Assembly: GCF_002575655.3 (NCBI RefSeq)
Contig: NC_053036.3
Location: forward strand, 161,114,627-161,178,626
Origin: Aegilops tauschii subsp. strangulata
Taxonomy: Eukaryota > Streptophyta > Magnoliopsida > Poales > Poaceae
DNA length: 64,000 bases
Direction: 5' to 3'
Notes under the pieces: model-generated
Seen by the model: only the letters and a program-made list of their open reading frames with translations
The model's database searches: none
What the model was told of the DNA's origin: nothing
Translations under genes and position numbers: made by a program
Shown: positions 21,180-33,101 of the stretch, in pieces
How the letters are laid out: the number at the start of each line of letters is the position of its first letter
Position numbering within the stretch: the first letter of the stretch is position 1

Positions 21180-23932
21180 TCATTCGAATATCATCTCTTT
21201 CGAGCATTGACCCTCTATCAAACGGGCACCCTCTAAGACATCCTCGAAATAATACTCCGGCGTGTGATGTTCCTTGCCCTTGGGTGGACTTTTCGCTGCA
21301 ATATCAGTGACCATCATATTCGCCCAGTACGTCTTGACACGGGCAAAGGCCATCCGTGCAGCTTCAATGCATGTTGACCACTTAACGGCGTCGATACGCG
21401 GCCCCGCGTCAACTAGTCGCTGCACCAAACCGAAATAACTCTTCGGAATGGGCTCAGTCAGCCACAGCCGAACTACGACGCCCTTCATGGCAGAACCGGA
21501 TATCTTGTGGAGCTCGGCCCACTGGGCCATCTGTTCGCTCAACAACAGCGGACGCTTTGGCGTGCCAAATTGTGACCAGAACAGCTTCTCCTTTGCATAC
21601 TCTTCTTGTGCTTCGTAAAACTGCGCCGCATCGGATGCACTCTTCGGCAAGTCCAAAAAGGCGTCTGGCGAGCTCCACATTTGATTAAGCAGGGATACTT
21701 CGGATCGCCGAATTTAGTCTGTAATAAGAAAGGCTTACCGGCCGCTATCTCCCCAGCTTGCCGGATCTCTTCTCGAGCGGCTCTAGACTCAGATCGGGCT
21801 TCTCTCGCCTCTTGTAAGGCCTTGTCGAGATCGGCCTCTTTGACTCTGTTATCCCTCTCGAGGAATTCGCACCGGACAATGGTTTCCTTCAGCTCGCACG
21901 CCATAGTGACCATTCTCTCCTCACACTTGTGCTGAGCAGCCTGTCCGGCTTCTAACTCAGGAGCTGCCCGTTTGGCAGCCATATTACTCATCCGGGCTTG
22001 CTCCTTGGCTCGGGCAAGTTCAGCCCGAAGGGTCTCAACCGCGGCAGCACTATCTGCAGACACATATGTCTCAAAATATAATTCTAGCTTCGTGCTCATG
22101 TTATTTTACATATATACTCTAACACATACCTTGCGCCTCGTCGAGCCGCCTGTTAATAAGCATGATGTCGTTGTCCGCCGCATCAAGTTTGTGCTCCAGA
22201 CCTGCAACCTCCGTAGCGTGGGCAGTCGTCGTGGAGGTAACAGCCTGTGGTTCAAGTAATTAGATTATTTCCCAGGGATATCTTTTGAGATCCTCTGATT
22301 GCCTCCCTTCGGACGCCAACCAGAGTCTCAGGGGCTACTATCTATACACAGGTGCATTTTGTGTATAGAGCACAGTCAAAAATATAACATTGCATACCTC
22401 AAAGCCTCTTAGCAGGCCCATGAAGGCTTCATTCAATCCACTTTTCGCGGAAAAAATCCTCTCAACCACCATACCCATCAAGGTACGATGCCCTTCTGAG
22501 ATGGATGAATACCGCAACATGTCCATCAGTGTATCTGGCACCTCCGGATTCCTAGAAGCAGCTGTGGGAGTATGGACTCCCTTTGAAAGAATATGTCTGC
22601 TCGACCCTAGAGTGTCTCCGGCCGTAAATCAGATAGTCTAGAGCCTTTGTTGTTAACCCCGTAGGGACAGCGCACTCCGGACCCTGGGCGACTGATGTTT
22701 CACCTTGGGGCGCTGTCTCCGTTATCCTCTGTTGATCAGAAGAGATCCTTCGGGACGACACCTCGACGTCGTCCGCCCTGTTGGGCGAGGAAGCTTGTGG
22801 AGGCGTCTCGCTTTCCACCATCTCCCGTAGAAGGTCCCCCGAGGAGGAGGATTGTTGAGGAAGACCGCGTGCCGGACTACAAAATGCATATTCTAGATGT
22901 TACCTTTATAACAAGAAAAAGAACAGGATATGATTAAAACACCTCTGTTCACTTACGATTCGGCTGGAGGCTTGTCCTTACGAAGGAACTGTGTGACAAC
23001 GTCACCTTCCGAGCCTGAACCAACCAACAGGGGCGTCTTGCCTCACTTAGGAGCCCTCACCTCCCAACTTTCGGAGGCGGCCCTTTTCTTACCATAGGGA
23101 GAAAGGATGTCAGCTTCTCCTTCTCTCTTGTCTTCGGAAGAGGGAGCCTTAATCTCCCCAGACGCAGTGTGTGTTTTACCTCCGGGATGAAAGCCACCTT
23201 TGGCTCCCCCGCTCTCCTCGCTGCCTTTCTCCACCGGCGCCTGGTATGGCGCCGGGACCAGCATCCTTGTTAACACGGGACTAGCTGGGTCTTCGGGAAG
23301 AGGAGTCGAACACCTGATTTGCTCCGCCTTCTTTATCCAAGCCTGGAGTAAGATGGTTTACTTAGTATCTTGTTATGAGATGTTTATCTAAACTGTATTC
23401 GAGAGTCGAGTGCTTACCGAGGTATCCGGATGGTTGCAGTCAAGGCCGACGTCTTCTGTAGTATCCGGCCACTGTTTTCGTGCCCCGAAGAATAATTTCC
23501 ACATTCCTTTGTGTGTTGTGCTGAAGAAGTGCTGAAGGGTTCTTGGTCCTTCCGGATTGAACTCCCATAGGCGAAGAGGTCACCGCTGGCATGGTAGAAC
23601 CTGACGGATTAACATTACTTGAATCACGTCGATGAGTTCGGTGTTCTTCTCAAGGAGACTTCGGATGCGGCTCTGTAGAGTCTGCACTTCATCACTTGAT
23701 CCCCAGTCCAACCCCTTATTGACCCATGATGCGAGCTGGGTTGGAGGGCCAGATCGAATCGCAGGAGTAGCGGCCCAGTTGGTACCATGGGGTTGAGTGA
23801 TGTAAAGCCACTCCCGTTGCCATAAATCGGAAGATTCCGTGAAGGATCCTTTTAGCCAAGGGGCGTTGATAAGTTTGCTCACTGTGGCACCACCGCACTC
23901 CGCGTGTTTCCCGTCAACTACCCTCGGCCTCA
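21180..23932 (-). pseudogene. Element A antisense ORF, downstream exons
   Basis: Coding-like sequence opposite to gag. Reading minus: 23932-23418 completes the first exon (LYITQPHGTNWAA, then FNPEGPRTLQHFF), with an in-frame TGA at 23580-23582; 23342 downward is Gly/Lys/Ser-rich; about 22540-22398 has MDMLRYSSISEGHRTLMGM; 22053 downward is an Ala/Glu/Arg-rich coiled coil; 21680-21180 is an open 166-codon tail ending in a TAA. GT-AG introns fit at 23417-23343, 22397-22245 and 22129-22054. The family matches the antisense ORF of Tat/Grande-type Gypsy elements, whose function is unknown. Element C lies upstream and splits the first exon. Confidence 0.65.
23928..23932. repeat. TSD of element C, left copy (CCTCA)
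   Basis: Identical to 32207-32211. Confidence 0.9.
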
Positions 23933-25619
23933 TGATGTCTACTACACAACCTTCTTCTTGTAGACGTTGTTGGGCCTCCAAGTGCAGAGGTTTGTAGGAC
24001 AGTAGCAAATTTCCCCCTAGTGGATGACCTAAGGTTTATCAATCCGTGGGAGGCGTAGGATGAAGGTGGTCTCTCTCAAACAACCCTGCAACCAAATAAC
24101 AAAGAGTCTCTTGTGTACCCAACACACCCAATACAATGGTAAATTGAATAGGTGCACTAGTTCGGCGAAGAGATGGTGATACAAGTGCAATATGGATGGT
24201 ACATATGGGTTTTTGTAATCTGAAAATATAAAAACAACAAGGTAGCAAGCGATAAAAGTGAGCACAAACGGTATTGCAATGCTAGGAAACAAGGCCTAGG
24301 GTTCATACTTTCACTAGTGCAAGTTCTCTAAACAATAATAACATAATTGGATCATATAACTATCCCTCAACATGCAACAAAGAGTCACTCCAAAGTCACT
24401 AATAGTGGAGAACAAACGAAGAGATTATGGTAGGGTACGAAACCACCTCAAAGTTATTCTTTCCAATCAATCTGTTGGGCTATTCCTATAAGTGTCACAA
24501 ACAGCCCTAGATTTCGTACTAGAATAACACCTTAAGACACAAATCAACCAAAACCCTAATGTCACCTAGATACTCCAATGTCACCTCAAGTATCCGTGGG
24601 CATGGTTATACGATATGCATCACACAATCTCAGATTCATCTATTCAACCAACACATAGAACCTCAAAGAGTGCCCCAAAGTTTCTACCGGAGAATCAAGA
24701 CGAAAACGTGTGCCAACCCCTATGCATAGGTTCATGGGCGGAACCCGCAAGTTGATCACCATAACATACATCAAGTGAATCACGTGATATCCCATTGTCA
24801 CCACAGATACGCACGGCAAGACATAGATCAAGTGTTCTCAGATCATTAAAGACTCAATCCGATAAGATTACTTCAAAGGGAAAACTCAATCCATTACAAG
24901 AGAGTAGAGGGGGAGAAGCAACATAAGATCCAACTATAATAGCAAAGCTCGCGATACATCAAGATCATGCCAAATCAAGAACACAAGAGAGAGAGAGAGA
25001 TCAAACACATAGCTATTGGTACATACCCTTAGTCCCGAGGGTGAACTACTCCCCCCTCGTCATGGAGAGCGCCGGGATGATGAAGATGGCCACCGGTGAG
25101 GGTTCCCCCCTCCGGCAGGGTGCTGGAACAGGGTCCCGATTGGTTTTTGGTGGCTACAGAGGCTTGCGGCGGCGGAACTCGCGATCTATTCTGTTCCCCG
25201 AAGTTTTTAGGGTATATGGATATATATATATAGGAGGAAGAAGTACGCCAAGGGAGCCACTAGGGGCCCACGAGGGTGGAGGGCGCGCCCTAGGGGGGTG
25301 GGCGTGCCCTAGGGGGTGGGCGCCCCCCTACCTCGTGGCTCCCTCGTTCCTTTCCTGACGTGCACTCCAAGTCTATCAGGTTGCTTTCCTTCCAAAAATA
25401 ACTTCTCCAGAAGGTTTCATTCCGTTTCGACTCCGTTTGATATTCCTTTTCTTCGAAACACTGAAACAAGGGAAAAACAGGAACTGGCACTGGGCTCTGG
25501 GTCAATAGGTTAGTCCCAAAAATAATATAAAAGTGTTTAATAAAGCCCATAAACATCCAAAACAGATAATATAATAGCATGGAACAATCAAAAATTATAG
25601 ATACGTTGGAGACGTATCA
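23933..25619 (-). repeat. 3' LTR of element C
   Basis: 1687 bp. It has an extra GC-rich stretch (about 25255-25330, several GGCGCGCCCTAGGGG-type palindromic units) and a longer TA run at 25220-25232 than the 5' LTR. Confidence 0.93.
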
Positions 25620-25633
25620 GCATCCCCAAGCTT
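25620..25633 (-). other. Polypurine tract of element C
   Basis: AAGCTTGGGGATGC on the minus strand, directly before the 3' LTR. The same 14-mer occurs four more times inside the element. Confidence 0.75.
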
Positions 25634-28446
25634 AATTCCCGCTCGTCCTCGAGTAGGTAAATGATAAAAACAGAATTTTTGATGTAGAATGCTACCTAAC
25701 ATAATTTCAATGTAATTCTTCTTAATTGTGGCATGAATATTTAGATCCATAATATTCAAGACAAAAGTTTAATATTGACATGGAAATAATAATACTTCAA
25801 GCATACTAACACAGTAATCATGTCTTCTCAAAATAACATGGCCAAAGAAAGTTATCCCTACAAAATCATATAGTCTGGCTATGCTCTATCTTCACCACAC
25901 AAAATATTTAAATCATGCACAACCCCGATGACAAGCCAAGCAATTGTTTCATACTTTTGATGTTTCAAACTTTTTGAATCTTCACGCAATACATGAGCGT
26001 GAGCCATGGACATAGCACTATATGTGGAATAGAATGGTGGTTGTGGAGAAGACAAAAGGGAGGGAGAAGATAGTCTCACATCAACTAGGAATATCAACAG
26101 GCTATGGAGATGCCCATTAATAGATATCAATGTGAGTGAGTAGGGATTTCCATGCAACGGATGCACTAGAGCTATAAGTGTATGAAAGCTCAACAAAAGA
26201 AACTAAGTGGGTGTGCATCCAACTCGCTTGCTCACGAAGACCTAGGGTATTTTGAGGAAGCCCATCATTGGAATATACAAGCCAAGTACTATAATGAAAG
26301 ATTCCCACTAGTATATGAAAGTGACAACATAGGAGATTCTCTATCATGAAGATCATGGTGCTACTTTGAAGCACAAGTGTGGTAAAAGGATAGTAGCATT
26401 GCCCCTTCTCTCTTTTTCTCTCATTTTTTTTGTTTTTTTGGCCTCTTTTTTCTCCCATTTTTTTGTCCGGAGTCTCATCCCGACTTGTGGGGGAATCATA
26501 GTCTCCATCATCCTTTCCTCACTGGGACAATGCTCTAATAATGATGATCATCACACTTTTATTTACTTACAACTCAAGAATTACAAATCAATACTTAGAA
26601 CAAGATATGACTCTATATGAATGCCTTCGGCGGTGTACCGGGATGTGCAATGAATCATGAGTGACATGTATGAAAGAATTATGAATGGTGGCTTTGCCAC
26701 AAATACAATGTCGACTACATGATCATGCAAAGCAATATGACAATGATGGAGCGTGTCATAATAAACGGAATGGTGGTAAGTTGCATGGCAATATATCTCG
26801 GAATGGCTATGGAAATGCCATGATAGGTTGGTATGGTGGGTGTTTTGAGGAAGGTATATGGTGGGTGTATGATACCGGCGAAAGGTGCGCGGTATTAGAG
26901 AGGCTAGCAATGGTGGAAAGGTGGGAGTGCGTATAATCCATGGACTCAACATTAGTCATAAAGAACTCACATACATATTGCAAAAAAATATATTAGTTAT
27001 CGAAACAAAGTACTACATGCATGCTCCTAGGGGGATAGATTGGTAGGAAAAGACCATCGCTCGTCCCCCGTCCGCCACTCATAAGGAAGACAATCAATAA
27101 ATAAATCATGCCCCGACTTCATCACATAACGGTTCACCATACGTGCATGCTACGAGAATCACAAACTTTAGAACAAGTATTTCTCAAATTCACAACTACT
27201 CAACTAGCATGACTCTAATATCATCATCTTCATATCTCAAAACAATTATAAGGAATCAAACTTCTCATAGTATTCAATGCACTTTATATGAAAGTTTTTA
27301 TTATATCCCTCTTGGATGCCCATCATATTAGGACTAAATTCATAACCAAAGAAAATTACCATGCTGTTCTAAGGACTCTTAAAATAATATAAGTGAAGCA
27401 CGAGAGTTCATTTATTTCTTCAAAATAAAACTACCGTCATTCTCTAAAAAGATATAAGTGAAGCACTAGAGCAAACGACAAACTACTCCGAAAGATATAA
27501 GTGAAGATCAATGAGTAGTCGAATAATTATACAACTATGTGAAGACTCTCCCATTTCATAATTTCAGATCTTAGTATTTTATTCAAACAGCAAGCAAAGC
27601 TAAATAAAATAAAATGACGCTCCAAGCAAAACACATATCATGTGGTGAATAAAAATATAGCTCCAAGTAAAGATATCGATGAACGAAGACGAAAGAGGGG
27701 ATGCCTTCCGGGGCATCCCCAAGCTTAGGCTCTTGGTTATCCTCGAATATTACCTTGGGGTGCCTTGGGCATCCCCAAGCTTAGTCTCTTGCCACTCCTT
27801 ATTCCATAGTCCATCGAATCTTTACCCAAAACTTGAAAACGTCACAACACAAAACTTAACAGAAAATCTCGTGAGCTCCGTTAGAGAAAGAAAACAAAAC
27901 ACCACTTAAATTTAATGTAATGAACTCATTATTTATTTGTATTGATGTTAAATCTACTGTATTCCAACTTATCTATGGTTTATAAACTATTTTACTAGCC
28001 ATAGATTCATCAAAATAAGCAAACAACACACGGAAAACAGAATCTGCCAAAAACAGAACAGTCTGTAGTAATCTGTATCAAACGTATACTTCTGGAACTC
28101 CAAAAATCCTAAACTAAATTGGTGGACCTGATGAATTTGTCTAGTAATCATATTCAAAAAGAATCAACAAAATAGCACTCTCCAGTAAAAAGTTTTAGCT
28201 AATCTCGTGAACACTAAAGTTTCTGTTTTTTACAGCATGATCATAAAGACTTCACCCGAGTCTTCCCAAAGGTTCTACTTGGCACAAACACTAATTAAAA
28301 CACAAAACCACATCTAAACAGAATCTAGATGGATTATTTATTCCTAAACAGAACCAAAGAGCAAGAAACTAAAATAAAATTGGGTTGCCTCCGAACAAGC
28401 GCTATCGTTTAACGCCCCTAGCTAGGCATGATGATTTGAATGATGC
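25634..28446 (-). other. Noncoding internal region of element C
   Basis: 2.8 kb without a supportable ORF. It contains PPT-like 14-mers at 27713-27726 and 27769-27782 and three GATATAAGTGAAGC-type motifs (27386, 27451, 27494). The stretch about 26994-28440 aligns by eye with positions 1-1600 of element E. Also T-rich runs at about 26400-26465. Confidence 0.7.
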
Positions 28447-29547
28447 TCACCTAAAAGATAAGAATTGGAGCATAAAGAGAGCATCATGAAGAATATGACT
28501 AGCACATTTAAGTCTAACCCACTTACTATGCATAGGGATTTTGTGAGCAAACAACTTATGGGAACCATAATCAACTAGCATAGGAAGGCAAAACAAGCAT
28601 AACTTTAAAACTTTGAGCACATAGAGAGGAAACTTGATATTATTGCAATTCCTACAAGCATATATTCCTCCCTCATAATAATTTTCAGTAGAATCATGAA
28701 TGAATTCAACAATATAACCAGCACCTAAATCATTCTTTTCATGATCTACTAGCATAGAAATTTTATTACTCTCCACATAAGCAAAATTCTTCTCATTCGG
28801 AATAGTGGGAGTATCATAAGAGACTTGAATACTATAAATTGTTTCCACATTAAAAGAGTAATGTTCAGAAAAAGGGTAATCATAATAATGACAAGTTTTA
28901 TAAATATAATCATCACTACTTTTTATAGCATAAGTTTCATCACAATAATCATCGTAAGTAGCAACTTTGTTCTCATCATAATCGATTGAAACCTCTTCCG
29001 AAATAGTGGATACATCACTAAATAAAGTAATGACCTCTCCAAATCCACTTTCATAAATATTATAAGATTCAACATCCTCCAATATTGTGGGATCACTACT
29101 TCCTAAAGTTGACACTCTTCCAAACCCACTTTCATCAATATAATCATCATAAGTAGGAGGCATGCTATCATCATAACAACTTTGCATATCAAAACATGGG
29201 AGACTAAAAATATCATCTTCATTAAACGTAGCATCCCCAAGCTTGGGACAAACATTAATTGCAGCAAATATATTCCCAAAAACATCATCTTCATTAAACA
29301 TAGCATCCCCAAGCTTGGGTCTTTTCATATCATAAGCATAATCACTCTCATCATTAATAGTATGGATAACACCAATAGTATAGCAATTATCATATTCTTC
29401 CAAGCAAGTGCCAAAAAGATTTTCAAGATCATAAGAAGTATTATTATCTTCCCAATCATAATCATCACAACAAGCAATAGGCATAACGAGATCATCATCA
29501 AGTGCATCATCTTCCACAATTATTTTTGATTTATTTTCATGAGGCAC
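28447..29547 (-). CDS. Element C ORF2, acidic protein of unknown function
   Basis: 366 codons, intact, in the noncoding-pol position of a non-autonomous element. Very rich in Asp, Glu and Tyr. It contains two near-copies of PKLGDAxFNEDDxF (about residues 76-89 and 99-112), then repeated ESGFG and STxE segments. The end (about 320-366) is basic, with KIPMHSKWVRLKC, and is conserved in element E. No protease, RT, nuclease or membrane segment recognised. The ATG lies 28 bp before the ORF1 stop, in a different frame, so it may be reached by frameshifting, reinitiation or a spliced RNA. Function unknown; probably an element-specific structural or packaging protein. Confidence 0.7.
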   Translation of the reverse strand: MPHENKSKIIVEDDALDDDLVMPIACCDDYDWEDNNTSYDLENLFGTCLEEYDNCYTIGVIHTINDESDYAYDMKRPKLGDAMFNEDDVFGNIFAAINVCPKLGDATFNEDDIFSLPCFDMQSCYDDSMPPTYDDYIDESGFGRVSTLGSSDPTILEDVESYNIYESGFGEVITLFSDVSTISEEVSIDYDENKVATYDDYCDETYAIKSSDDYIYKTCHYYDYPFSEHYSFNVETIYSIQVSYDTPTIPNEKNFAYVESNKISMLVDHEKNDLGAGYIVEFIHDSTENYYEGGIYACRNCNNIKFPLYVLKVLKLCLFCLPMLVDYGSHKLFAHKIPMHSKWVRLKCASHILHDALFMLQFLSFR

Positions 29548-30494
29548 AAAATAATAGGAGCAACATTATTTGGGAGAGATATATTTTTACCTCTCTTCCT
29601 TTTTCTTTTCTTATTCTTCACCACACCATCTGTGGGTTCAATCCTCTTTTTGGAGCTCCTTATTATTGAAATTGGTTGAATAGAAGGCTCCTCCTCGTTA
29701 CCTGATTCATCATAAGAAATAATAGGAGGATATTGGGAAGTCTCTTCCCTTTCATTAGTATTCCTTTCATCATCTATTTGTTTTCTTTTCTTTATGTAAT
29801 TGGCAATATAAGGATTTTCAATGCAATTCACCGAACAATACATATAAATTTCCTCTAGATCACAACCAAGGAGTTTATAACGGGCAAATTCCGGAAGATG
29901 CTTAGTTATATGTTTCATTTCTTCGCAAACCATAAGCAAGCTAAGTTCATTATAATGTGCAACGGAAGTTAACTCATCACAATTTTTGGACACGATTAGA
30001 TCATGAAACAATTTGCATCGGATAGCTAAATGACCACTTTCATTGCAAAGTTCACAAGTACGGCCAAGAAAATTTAAATTTTCTGCACAAACATCTAGCC
30101 TTTCTTGCAACAATTTAGTTTCTAAATGCTTATGCCTCTTGCAATATCTATCTTCCCTATTTGGTGTGTACTTGCAAACCCAATGCACTCCACAAAAATT
30201 GACATGTTTATAGGAGACATTTTCATCATAACTAGTGCAATCCTCATTAGTACTAGGGATATTCAAGGAGTTCATACTAACAACATTGCAATCTTGCTCA
30301 TCATACAAAGATTTAGTGCCAAACATTCTATAGATTTCTTCTTCTAGCACTTGAGCACACTTTTCCTTCCCATCATTTTCACGAAAGATATTAAAAAGAT
30401 GAAGCATATGAGGCACCCTTAATTCCATTTTTTGTAGTTTTCTTTTATAATATAAACTAGTGATAAAACAAGAAACTAAAAGATTCGATTGCAA
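29520..30494 (-). CDS. Element C ORF1, gag-like zinc-knuckle protein
   Basis: 324 codons, intact. The ATG is only about 32 bp from the PBS, so the leader is very short. A single CCHC zinc knuckle CELCNESGHLAIRC lies at about residues 145-158, supporting nucleic-acid binding and a gag-like role. A basic tail follows (SSKKRIEP, then KNKKRKRKRGKN near 298-309). No capsid domain of Gypsy or Copia type is recognised from the rest. It overlaps ORF2 by 28 bp in another frame. Most likely the RNA-binding protein of this non-autonomous family. Confidence 0.72.
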   Translation of the reverse strand: MQSNLLVSCFITSLYYKRKLQKMELRVPHMLHLFNIFRENDGKEKCAQVLEEEIYRMFGTKSLYDEQDCNVVSMNSLNIPSTNEDCTSYDENVSYKHVNFCGVHWVCKYTPNREDRYCKRHKHLETKLLQERLDVCAENLNFLGRTCELCNESGHLAIRCKLFHDLIVSKNCDELTSVAHYNELSLLMVCEEMKHITKHLPEFARYKLLGCDLEEIYMYCSVNCIENPYIANYIKKRKQIDDERNTNEREETSQYPPIISYDESGNEEEPSIQPISIIRSSKKRIEPTDGVVKNKKRKRKRGKNISLPNNVAPIILCLMKINQK

Positions 30495-30525
30495 GATCTA
30501 AAGATATACCTTCAAGCACTCACCT

Positions 30526-30542
30526 CCCCGGCAACGGCGTCA
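30526..30542 (-). other. Primer-binding site of element C (tRNA-Asp type)
   Basis: Minus strand TGACGCCGTTGCCGGGG, one mismatch to the complement of plant tRNA-Asp(GTC) as recalled. It is separated from the LTR by ten bases. Confidence 0.8.
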
Positions 30543-30552
30543 GAAAAGAGCT

Positions 30553-32206
30553 TGATGTCTACTACACAACCTTCTTCTTGTAGACGTTGTTGGGCCTCCA
30601 AGTGCAGAGGTTTGTAGGACAGTAGCAAATTTCCCTCAAGTGGATGACCTAAGGTTTATCAATCCATGGGAGGCGTAGGATGAAGATGGTCTCTCTCAAA
30701 CAACCCTGCAACCAAATAACAAAGAGTCTCTTGTCTCCCCAACACACCCAATACAATGGTAAATTGTATAGGTGCACTAGTTCGGCGAAGAGATGGTGAT
30801 ACAAGTGCAATATGGATGGTAGATATGGGTTTTTGTAATCTGAAAATATAAAAACAGCAAGGTAGCAAGCGATAAAAGTGAGCACAAACGGTATTGCAAT
30901 GCTAGGAAACAAGGCCTAGGGTTCATACTTTCACTAGTGCAAGTTCTCTCAACAATAATAACATAATTGGATCATATAAGTATCCCTCAACATGCAACAA
31001 AGAGTCACTCCAAAGTCACTAATAGTGGAGAACAAACGAAGAGATTATGGTAGGGTACGAAACCACCTCAAAGTTATTCTTTCCAATCAATCTGTTGGGC
31101 TATTCCTATAAGTGTCACAAACAACCCTAGAGTTCGTACTAGAATAACACCTTAAGACACAAATCAACCAAAACCCTAATGTCACCTAGATACTCCAATG
31201 TCACCTCAAGTATCCGTGGGCATGGTTATACGATATGCATCACACAATCTCAGATTCATCTATTCAACCAACACATAGAACCTCAAAGAGTGCCCCAAAG
31301 TTTCTACCGGAGAATCAAGACGAAAACGTGTGCCAACCCCTATGCATAGGTTCATGGGCGGAACCCGCAAGTTGATCACCATAACATACATCAAGTGAAT
31401 CACGTGATATCCCATTGTCACCACAGATACGCACGGCAAGACATAGATCAAGTGTTCTCAAATCATTAAAGACTCAATCCGATAAGATTACTTCAAAGGG
31501 AAAACTCAATCCATTACAAGAGAGTAGAGGGGGAGAAGCAACATAAGATCCAACTATAATAGCAAAGCTCGCGATACATCAAGATCGTGCCAAATCAAGA
31601 ACACGAGAGAGAGAGAGAGATCAAACACTTGGCTACTGGTACATACCCTCAGCCCGAGGGTGAACTACTCCCTCCTCGTCATGGAGAGCGCCGGGATGAT
31701 GAAGATGGCCACCGGTGAGGGTTCCCCCCTCCGGCAGGGTGCCGGAACAGGGTCCCGATTGGTTTTTGGTGGCTACAGAGGCTTGCGGCGGCGGAACTCC
31801 CGAACTATTCTGTTCCCCGAAGTTTTTAGGGTATATGGATACATATAGGAGGAAGAAGTACGTCAGGGGAGCCACGAGGGTGGAGGGCGCGCCCTAGGGG
31901 GGTGGGCGTGCCCCCTACCTCGTGGCTCCCTCGTTTCTTTCCTGACGTGCACTCCAAGTCTATCAGGTTGCTTTCCTTCCAAAAATAACTTCTCCAGAAG
32001 GTTTCATTCCGTTTCGACTCCGTTTGATATTCCTTTTCTTTGAAACACTGAAACAAGGGAAAAACAGGAAGTGGCACTGGGCTCTGGGTCAATAGGTTAG
32101 TCCCAAAAATAATTTTGAAATGTTTAATAAAGCCCATAAACATCCAAAACAGATAATATAATAGCATGGAACAATAAAAAATTATAGATATGTTGGAGAC
32201 GTATCA
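30553..32206 (-). repeat. 5' LTR of element C
   Basis: 1654 bp; on the minus strand TGATACATCTCC to AGACATCA. Confidence 0.93.
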
Positions 32207-32211
32207 CCTCA
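32207..32211. repeat. TSD of element C, right copy (CCTCA)
   Basis: Identical to 23928-23932. Confidence 0.9.
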
Positions 32212-32565
32212 CAATAAAGGTCTTGAGCCACAAGCCGAAGTGTGGGGGAATACGAAGGAAAGCCTCGCACGTGATAATGAACGCCAAGACGTGCAGAAAG
32301 GATCCGGAGCCAGATCGTGAAAATCTAGCCCGCAATAGAACATGAGCCCTCGAATGAAGGGGTGGAGAGCAAACCCTAGCCCTCGGAGGAAGTGGGAGAC
32401 GAATACGACCCTCTCGTTGGATCTGGGAGTAGGAATAACCTGCCCACGAGCAGGAAGCCTGTGGGGGGTCTCCGCGGCCTGGTATCTTGCTGCCCGGAGC
32501 TTCGTAATATCCTCCTCTGTGACAGAAGAAGCCATCCACCGACCTTGAGAGCCGGTTCCGGACAT
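32207..32565 (-). pseudogene. Element A antisense ORF, start (Transposase_28-type domain)
   Basis: Read on minus from ATG 32565. It carries NERVVFVSHFLRGLGF then LHPFIRGLMFYCGLDFHDLAP, the core of the Pfam domain labelled putative gypsy-type transposon (PF04195), also seen in element D at 35187-35759. A one-base length change near 32300 shifts the frame; the neighbouring frame continues LHVLAFIITCEAFLRIPPHFG. Element C interrupts at 32206/32207 and coding resumes at 23932. The domain name reflects association with Gypsy elements, not demonstrated transposase activity. Confidence 0.75.
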
Positions 32566-32650
32566 GACTGGGAAGCTTGAAGCAATCGAACCTTGGGCGC
32601 TGGAGCTCGAGGTTGTAGAAGTTGAGGAGAGGGTTGGCGTAAAGAGGCAA

Positions 32651-33101
32651 GTTGGGCCTTAGTCCCTTTATAAAGGCAGTGAATATCGAACGCCTCCCCC
32701 TCGGCCTTAAAACCTACCTATTCTTAAGGAATTGTGCCAACTGGACGGTTGGGATACCAACGCTCGTGTCGATGAGGATCCTGCAATAAGGGGACACGAT
32801 CCCTGCTTTGACAAGACGTGCCAATGAAACCACGTCTCGAAACGTGGGACGACAGGCTAAAAAACGGTTCGATAATGGCCAGGTGATGACGAAGCATCGC
32901 GTTGTCAAAAGTTGTCAGCGGATTGGACTCGTGAAATATTATACTCCCTGCGGTTGTGTGTGGAATTTGTTCTGCAGGGCCGGACATGTTTGTTGTGTCC
33001 GAAGACTGTATTGAAGTATTCGGAGAAGGAACCTGCCTTGCAATGCCGAAGACAATTTGCGCGCCGGACACCTCGTCATTGAAGTCTGGTTCAGGGGCTA
33101 C
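32651..33101. other. Element A, between antisense ORF start and 3' LTR
   Basis: 450 bp with no ORF I can support. It should hold the antisense promoter if one exists; a purine-rich CAGGGGCTAC at 33092-33101 is the likely sense-strand PPT. Confidence 0.5.

Larger units (their letters stand above)
23933..32206 (-). mobile_element. Element C: complete Sabrina-group non-autonomous LTR retrotransposon
   Basis: Minus-orientation 8.3-kb element with 5' LTR 30553-32206, PBS 30526-30542, ORF1 30494-29520, ORF2 29547-28447, noncoding 28446-25634, PPT 25633-25620 and 3' LTR 25619-23933, bounded by CCTCA duplications. No protease, RT or integrase. The LTRs differ at about 36 sites plus indels. It sits inside the first exon of the antisense ORF of element A. 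Confidence 0.93.
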
